From the NCBI GenBank assembly GCA_021159405.1, contig JAGGRX010000036.1, positions 1 through 10,467 on the forward strand: a stretch of DNA of 10,467 nt, given 5' to 3'. The notes beneath the pieces are model-generated. The model made no database searches. It saw nothing but the letters and a program-made list of their open reading frames with translations, and was not told the origin of the DNA. This DNA comes from Candidatus Bipolaricaulota bacterium. GTDB taxonomy: Bacteria; Bipolaricaulota; Bipolaricaulia; Bipolaricaulales; Bipolaricaulaceae. Below, piece after piece: positions 7,677 to 10,467 of this stretch. Made by a program: the position numbers and the translations under genes. Position 1 is the stretch's first letter, and each line of letters opens with the position of its first letter.

Positions 7677-8663
7677 CTAGACCTCCCTCTTGGCGAGGAA
7701 CGAAAGCAGCTCCTCGAACATCCCCTTCGCTTCTTGGGTCCAGGGGAGCACCTCCGCCTTGTCCCTGGCCTCCTGGACATACCTCCGGGCCGCCTCCTCG
7801 GCCGCACGGCGCACCCCAAGGGCGGAAAGCCTCTCCAGGACCTTTTCCACTGGGACCGGGGACCGGGAGAGGAGCTCCCCCAGGGCCGGGTCCTGCTCCA
7901 GGGCATAGGCCACCGGCCAGGAATGCTTGCGCCGCACCAGATCCCTTCGGGCAGGCTTTCCGGTCCTCTCAGGCCTCCCCCAGATGCCCAGGATGTCGTC
8001 TGTGATTTGGAAGGCGAGCCCCAATGTCTCACCGAGCTCGCGGTTTTCCGGGCCAAGCTCAGGACGGTCGGCGGCGATGGCTCCGAGCTCGAATGCTGCC
8101 CCAAACAAGGCCCCCGTCTTCCTCCGGGCCATGGCCAGGTATTCCCTCACTCCGCCGCTGTCACCTCCCTCCAGTCCCAAATCCAGAGCTTGGCCTTCGA
8201 TCATGCGGAAGGTGGCGGAACTGAGCACCTCCAGGGCGGTGAGCACTGCCCTAGGGGAAAGGGCACCCTGTGCCTCAATCGCTGTCTTTAGGGCAAGGAC
8301 GAGGAGGCCATCTCCGGAGTTGATCGCCTGGGCGGCCCCAAACGCCTTCCACACCGTCGGCCGTCCCCGCCTGAGCTCATCCCCATCTTGGATGTCATCG
8401 TGAACAAGGGAAAAGTTGTGCACGAGCTCCAGGGCACAGGCCAGGGGCAGTGCAGCCGACACATCCCCTCCCAGCGCCTCGCAGGAAAAACACACCAATG
8501 AAGGCCTGAGGAGCTTTCCACCGATCCCCGGGCCGGGGGTTCCGTCCGGCTCCTCCAGCCCCAGGGGATAGCGCAAAAGCCGCGCAAGCGGCCCATCCTG
8601 CGCAAGCGCTCTTTCCAAGGCAGCCACGATCTCGTCGCGATACCTCGTGAGGATCTCAACCAC
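7677..8663 (-). CDS. Polyprenyl diphosphate synthase (probably farnesyl or geranylgeranyl diphosphate)
   Basis: 328-residue trans-isoprenyl diphosphate synthase. It condenses IPP onto allylic diphosphates; in this operon it presumably supplies farnesyl diphosphate to HpnD. Visible parts are GGKLLRPSL at 48-56 (IPP-binding Lys/Arg), the first Asp motif HDDIQDGDELRRGRPT from 88 with DDIQD at 89-93, IEGQALDL at 155-162, RRKTGALF at 180-187, and the second motif FQITDDILGIWG at 218-229. The first motif is the DDxxD form without the two-residue insertion of ordinary bacterial FPP synthases. Phe84 sits five residues before it, which by the known chain-length rules points to C15-C20 products. The second motif ends in Gly226 where Asp is usual. 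The GTG at 8663 has GGAGGTGA 3 bases upstream and overlaps the response regulator end by 8 bases. Exact product length is not determinable here. Confidence 0.9.
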   Translation of the reverse strand: MVEILTRYRDEIVAALERALAQDGPLARLLRYPLGLEEPDGTPGPGIGGKLLRPSLVCFSCEALGGDVSAALPLACALELVHNFSLVHDDIQDGDELRRGRPTVWKAFGAAQAINSGDGLLVLALKTAIEAQGALSPRAVLTALEVLSSATFRMIEGQALDLGLEGGDSGGVREYLAMARRKTGALFGAAFELGAIAADRPELGPENRELGETLGLAFQITDDILGIWGRPERTGKPARRDLVRRKHSWPVAYALEQDPALGELLSRSPVPVEKVLERLSALGVRRAAEEAARRYVQEARDKAEVLPWTQEAKGMFEELLSFLAKREV

Positions 8664-9270
8664 CTGTCACCTCCGGCACCCGCACCAGGCCCAACTCCAA
8701 GGCCGTTCTCACGAGCTCTGCGGTGGAGTGAACGGAAAGCTTCCTCATAGCAGATGCCTTGTGCGCCCGCACCGTGGCCGGGGAACGGGAGAGGATGCGC
8801 GCTATATCCGAGATCTTCTTGCCCTGGGCGATGAGCTGCACCACCTCCCGCTCCCTGGGGGTGAGTGGAAGAACCTTGTCTGCCTCTTCCTCGGAGAGCA
8901 AACGCTCTCCCTTCACCACCCGGCGGATCGCCTCCACCAGCTCAGCAGGGGCCATCCCCTTGAGCAGGTAGGCGGCAGCCCCAGCCCGCGCGGCCTCGGC
9001 CCGCCAAGCCGGCTCGTCGAACATGGAGATCAGCACCACCTGAACTTGGGGGAGCCGCCGCCGGATCCGGCGGCAGAGCTCTATCCCGGAGAGGCCCGGC
9101 AGGGCCACGTCCACCACTGCCAGCTCAGGGCGCACCTCCCGGATGACGGCCAAGGCGGTCCGGCCATCGGCCGCCTCCCCTGCCACTTCCACCCCGGCTT
9201 CGGAAAGGAGGGCACGCAGCCCTTCCCGCACCACCGGGTGATCGTCCACAACGACCGCACGCGCATGCAT
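8656..9270 (-). CDS. NarL/LuxR-type response regulator
   Basis: 204 residues: an N-terminal receiver domain (about 1-120) and a C-terminal LuxR-type helix-turn-helix (about 135-197). The receiver has acidic Asp9/Asp10 (VVDDHPVVREG), phosphoacceptor Asp54 (LAVVDVALPG), the switch Ser82 and Lys104 (YLLKG), so phosphorylation-competence looks intact. The DNA-binding part starts LTPREREVVQLIAQG and continues TVRAHKASAMRKL, the recognition helix region. No histidine kinase is in the window. It is the first gene of the hopanoid operon and overlaps the next gene by 8 bases, so it is probably co-transcribed and may regulate the operon; that role is inference. The ATG at 9270 has no proper Shine-Dalgarno sequence (only CAGG abutting the ATG), so it may be weakly or leaderlessly translated. 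What signal it answers cannot be seen. Confidence 0.92.
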   Translation of the reverse strand: MHARAVVVDDHPVVREGLRALLSEAGVEVAGEAADGRTALAVIREVRPELAVVDVALPGLSGIELCRRIRRRLPQVQVVLISMFDEPAWRAEAARAGAAAYLLKGMAPAELVEAIRRVVKGERLLSEEEADKVLPLTPREREVVQLIAQGKKISDIARILSRSPATVRAHKASAMRKLSVHSTAELVRTALELGLVRVPEVTGG

Positions 9271-9368
9271 CCTGATTGGGATGTTACAGCCTAAAGTTTG
9301 GGCCTACGATCGGGAAACCGCATTAAGAGTTGTCTAGCGATGACTTTTTGTCTACAATTGACGACGGA
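9271..9368. promoter_or_regulatory. Divergent intergenic region between the hopanoid operon and the MNT/HEPN pair
   Basis: About 98 bases separate the response regulator start from the likely MNT start. This is the only place where a promoter for the long minus-strand operon would lie outside genes. In the leftward direction I found no convincing -35/-10 pair; the best -10-like hexamer is TAACAT (9286-9281) with no partner at 17 bases. In the rightward direction there is a good promoter, annotated separately. Binding of a regulator here could affect both directions. Confidence 0.5.
9330..9358 (+). promoter_or_regulatory. Sigma70-like promoter of the MNT/HEPN pair
   Basis: The -35 box TTGTCT (9330-9335, four of six consensus bases) and -10 box TACAAT (9353-9358, five of six) are exactly 17 bases apart. 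Transcription would begin near 9364-9366. This makes a start codon at the upstream TTG (9330) unlikely, because it would lie inside the promoter. It favours the TTG at 9369 (almost leaderless) or 9384. Confidence 0.6.
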
Positions 9369-9374
9369 TTGTCT
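9330..9374 (+). repeat. Three TTGTCT direct repeats, possible operator
   Basis: TTGTCTA occurs at 9330-9336 and 9348-9354, and TTGTCT at 9369-9374, all in the same orientation and 18 and 21 bases apart, close to two helical turns. The first is also the -35 box, the second overlaps the -10 box by two bases, and the third lies at the likely start codon. The arrangement would let a DNA-binding protein cover the promoter. The winged-helix domain of the adjacent gene product is the natural candidate. This is inference; six-base repeats can arise by chance. Confidence 0.4.
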
Positions 9375-9947
9375 GCGAAAGGATTGGCCGAAGCCCTGTT
9401 CCCGAGAACACGCCTAGCCGTGCTCAGGGAGCTTGTTAAAGCGGAAGGCCAGGGATTGCATTTGCGGGAGTTAGAACGCCGTACGAGACTGAATAGTCGG
9501 GGGATATTACGAGAACTTCGCTCACTCAAAGAGGCTGGAATCCTGGTTTCCCACAGAACTGGCAACCAAGTCATTTACCGCTTAAACGTGGATTGCCCTA
9601 TCTACCCAGAGCTTAAAAACCTCCTCCTCAAAACAGCGGCCTTGGCCGATGTGCTCCGGGCTGCCCTTTCCCCTTACGCAGGCCGCATTGTTTACGCTTA
9701 CGTATATGGAAGCTTTGCGTCCGGCGAAGCAACTTGGGAAAGCGACATCGACTTGATGATAGTCGGTGATGTAGATCTTCAGGAACTTGCAGGACCATTG
9801 CGTAAAGCGGCACAGACATTGGGACGCGAGATAAACCCGACCCTATACCGCCCTGAAGAATACCAGGCTCAGCTTAAAAAAACTGGAAGTTTCGTTTCTA
9901 AAGTGCACCAAGGTCCCCGGATTGATGTTTTAAAGAGGAGCCCATGA
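9369..9947 (+). CDS. Winged-helix / MNT nucleotidyltransferase fusion, probable antitoxin and autoregulator
   Basis: About 192 residues from TTG at 9369. The N-terminal third (to about residue 75) is a winged helix: ALFPRTRLAVLRELV, then LHLRELERRTRLN, then RELRSLKEAGILV and a wing with GNQVIYRLN. A minimal nucleotidyltransferase follows, with YVYGSFASGE at about 112-121 and ESDIDLMIVG at 124-133, giving the GSx(10)DxD metal site (Asp126, Asp128). INPTLYRPEEY near 155-165 is typical of MNT proteins. In known MNT/HEPN modules the MNT protein neutralises the HEPN partner, in studied cases by adding AMP to a tyrosine. The frame is open back to 9330, but a promoter lies there, and no start has a good ribosome binding site. 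Starts at 9330 and 9384 (both TTG) remain possible. The stop overlaps the HEPN gene by ATGA. GC is lower than in the operon. Confidence 0.82.
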   Translation: MSAKGLAEALFPRTRLAVLRELVKAEGQGLHLRELERRTRLNSRGILRELRSLKEAGILVSHRTGNQVIYRLNVDCPIYPELKNLLLKTAALADVLRAALSPYAGRIVYAYVYGSFASGEATWESDIDLMIVGDVDLQELAGPLRKAAQTLGREINPTLYRPEEYQAQLKKTGSFVSKVHQGPRIDVLKRSP

Positions 9948-10390
9948 GCCTTGCTGACATGGCTGCCCGTGGCGAACTCCAACGACTACCCCCGCACAAG
10001 GACGAACCGTTCGCGCTCCTGGAAGCCGCCAGGCGGCGGCTGGAAGACGCAGCCAACCCTACCATCCATCCAGAAACGAGGCTAGAACAAGCGTATACCG
10101 CCATATTTACCTGCGCCTTAGCTGCCCTTCGCGCTGAAGGGTATCGCCCGTCCCGGGGAATAGGACAACACGCTCGCACCCTCGAGACACTCCGATACAC
10201 AGTCGGGGTACCAGATTCTCACATTGACTACTACCAGCTCCTCCGCTCACTACGCCATAGAGGGCTATACGAGGGGTTGATTGATGTCTCCATAACCCAA
10301 GTTGAGGAAGCGGTAAAAGAGGCTGCTTGGCTCCTCGAGACAACCCAGAGCTGGCTTTCAAAGCGTTACCCAAGGCTTTTCCCCTCTTAG
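9944..10390 (+). CDS. HEPN-domain protein, probable toxin of the MNT/HEPN pair
   Basis: 148 residues, predicted all-helical. The segment from LLEAARRRLEDAANP (25-39) through HPETRLEQAYTAIFTCALAALRAEGYRPSRG (42-72) matches the HEPN subgroup usually encoded next to MNT nucleotidyltransferases. HEPN toxins of such pairs are ribonucleases with an Rx4-6H motif. Here Arg71 to His76 (RGIGQH) fits that spacing, while the helix-3 region LLRSLRHRGLYEG at 99-111 has Arg101-x3-His105 and Arg104-x4-Tyr109 rather than the textbook form. Catalytic competence is therefore uncertain. The ATG at 9944 overlaps the MNT stop (ATGA), with AGGAG 3 bases upstream, so the two are translationally coupled. The C-terminus is a helix rich in Glu/Ala ending RYPRLFPS. 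Family assignment is by recognition; toxicity is inferred from the class. Confidence 0.75.
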   Translation: MSLADMAARGELQRLPPHKDEPFALLEAARRRLEDAANPTIHPETRLEQAYTAIFTCALAALRAEGYRPSRGIGQHARTLETLRYTVGVPDSHIDYYQLLRSLRHRGLYEGLIDVSITQVEEAVKEAAWLLETTQSWLSKRYPRLFPS

Positions 10391-10416
10391 CGTAAAAAAC
10401 TTTCTTTTTCGCTAAG
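10386..10416. terminator. Inverted repeat between convergent stop codons, possible bidirectional terminator
   Basis: CTTAGCG (10386-10392) and CGCTAAG (10410-10416) are perfect complements. Inside them an A tract and a T tract can pair further (AAAAA with TTTTT, one bulged base), leaving a loop of about six bases. The left arm contains the HEPN stop TAG and the right arm contains a stop TAG for a minus-strand frame. There is no T run beyond the stem, so it is not a textbook intrinsic terminator, although the T tract within the stem may serve. Confidence 0.45.
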
Positions 10417-10467
10417 CGCGGCGGAGGGCGCGGGCGCGGAGCTCGGCGGTGCTGGCGCACCCCAGCT
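10412..10467 (-). CDS. C-terminal end of an unidentified convergent gene (cut by window edge)
   Basis: Minus-strand frame of 17 codons ending in TAG at 10414-10412, reading LGCASTAELRARALRRA. Sixteen of the 17 third positions are G or C, as in the hopanoid operon genes and unlike the neighbouring HEPN gene, which suggests a real GC-rich coding sequence. The Ala/Arg/Leu-rich tail looks like a terminal helix. It is too short to name a family. It would converge on the HEPN gene, with the inverted repeat between the two stops. Confidence 0.35.
   Translation of the reverse strand, partial: LGCASTAELRARALRRA

Noticed and set aside
7116..8291. Plus-strand open frame of 391 codons opposite hpnH and the prenyl synthase
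   Set aside because: It is antisense to two conserved enzymes, has no motif and begins inside hpnH.
9330..9368. TTG at 9330 as the start of the MNT gene
   Set aside because: It coincides with the -35 box of a well-spaced promoter and lies upstream of the expected transcription start, so a later TTG is preferred, though not proven.
10107..10460. Minus-strand open frame opposite the HEPN gene
   Set aside because: It is antisense to the HEPN gene, with a low-complexity Arg/Pro N-terminus. The competing frame ending at 10412 has far better third-position GC.
1..10467. CRISPR array, tRNA/rRNA genes, insertion sequences, riboswitches
   Set aside because: No regularly spaced repeats of adequate length, no cloverleaf-like segments and no transposase motifs were seen on either strand. 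The intergenic space is too small for a riboswitch.

Overview
The window is a GC-rich bacterial locus. Five 60-base lines counted by hand give roughly 65-78% GC in the main cluster. It is dominated by one long minus-strand operon for hopanoid (bacterial sterol-like lipid) synthesis. IspG and IspH show a bacterium using the MEP isoprenoid pathway. The HpnC/HpnD/HpnE set shows squalene made by the three-enzyme presqualene/hydroxysqualene route rather than by a single squalene synthase. I cannot place the organism in a phylum from this sequence alone.

Layout, read in the direction of transcription (right to left): orphan NarL/LuxR-type response regulator (9270-8656), polyprenyl diphosphate synthase (8663-7677), hpnH radical SAM (7676-6675), hpnG nucleosidase/phosphorylase (6678-6121), ispG (6124-5075), squalene-hopene cyclase shc (5078-3108), ispH (3108-2242), a YjbQ/UPF0047 protein (2245-1772), hpnC (about 1766-876), hpnD (901-53) and the first codons of hpnE (86 to the left edge). 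Every junction either overlaps or abuts. Several are 4-base ATGA/GTGA overlaps, so the whole set looks like one translationally coupled transcript. The products form one line: IspG and IspH make IPP/DMAPP, the prenyl synthase makes the long prenyl diphosphate, HpnD, HpnC and HpnE make squalene, Shc cyclises it to hopene, HpnH adds adenosine and HpnG removes adenine to begin the bacteriohopane side chain. The YjbQ protein is the only member without an obvious place in this line.

The right end is different. After a short divergent intergenic region (9271-9368) with a good sigma70-like promoter and three TTGTCT direct repeats lies a plus-strand pair: a winged-helix/MNT nucleotidyltransferase fusion protein (about 9369-9947) and a HEPN-domain protein (9944-10390). 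These resemble a MNT/HEPN toxin-antitoxin module. Its GC content is visibly lower (about 48-60% in counted lines) and its codon use is more mixed, which suggests horizontal acquisition. An A/T-cored inverted repeat (10386-10416) follows, and it carries the HEPN stop codon in one arm. The other arm carries the apparent stop codon of a convergent GC-rich minus-strand gene that runs off the right edge.

No rRNA, tRNA, CRISPR array, insertion sequence or riboswitch was seen. No non-coding stretch exceeds about 100 bases.
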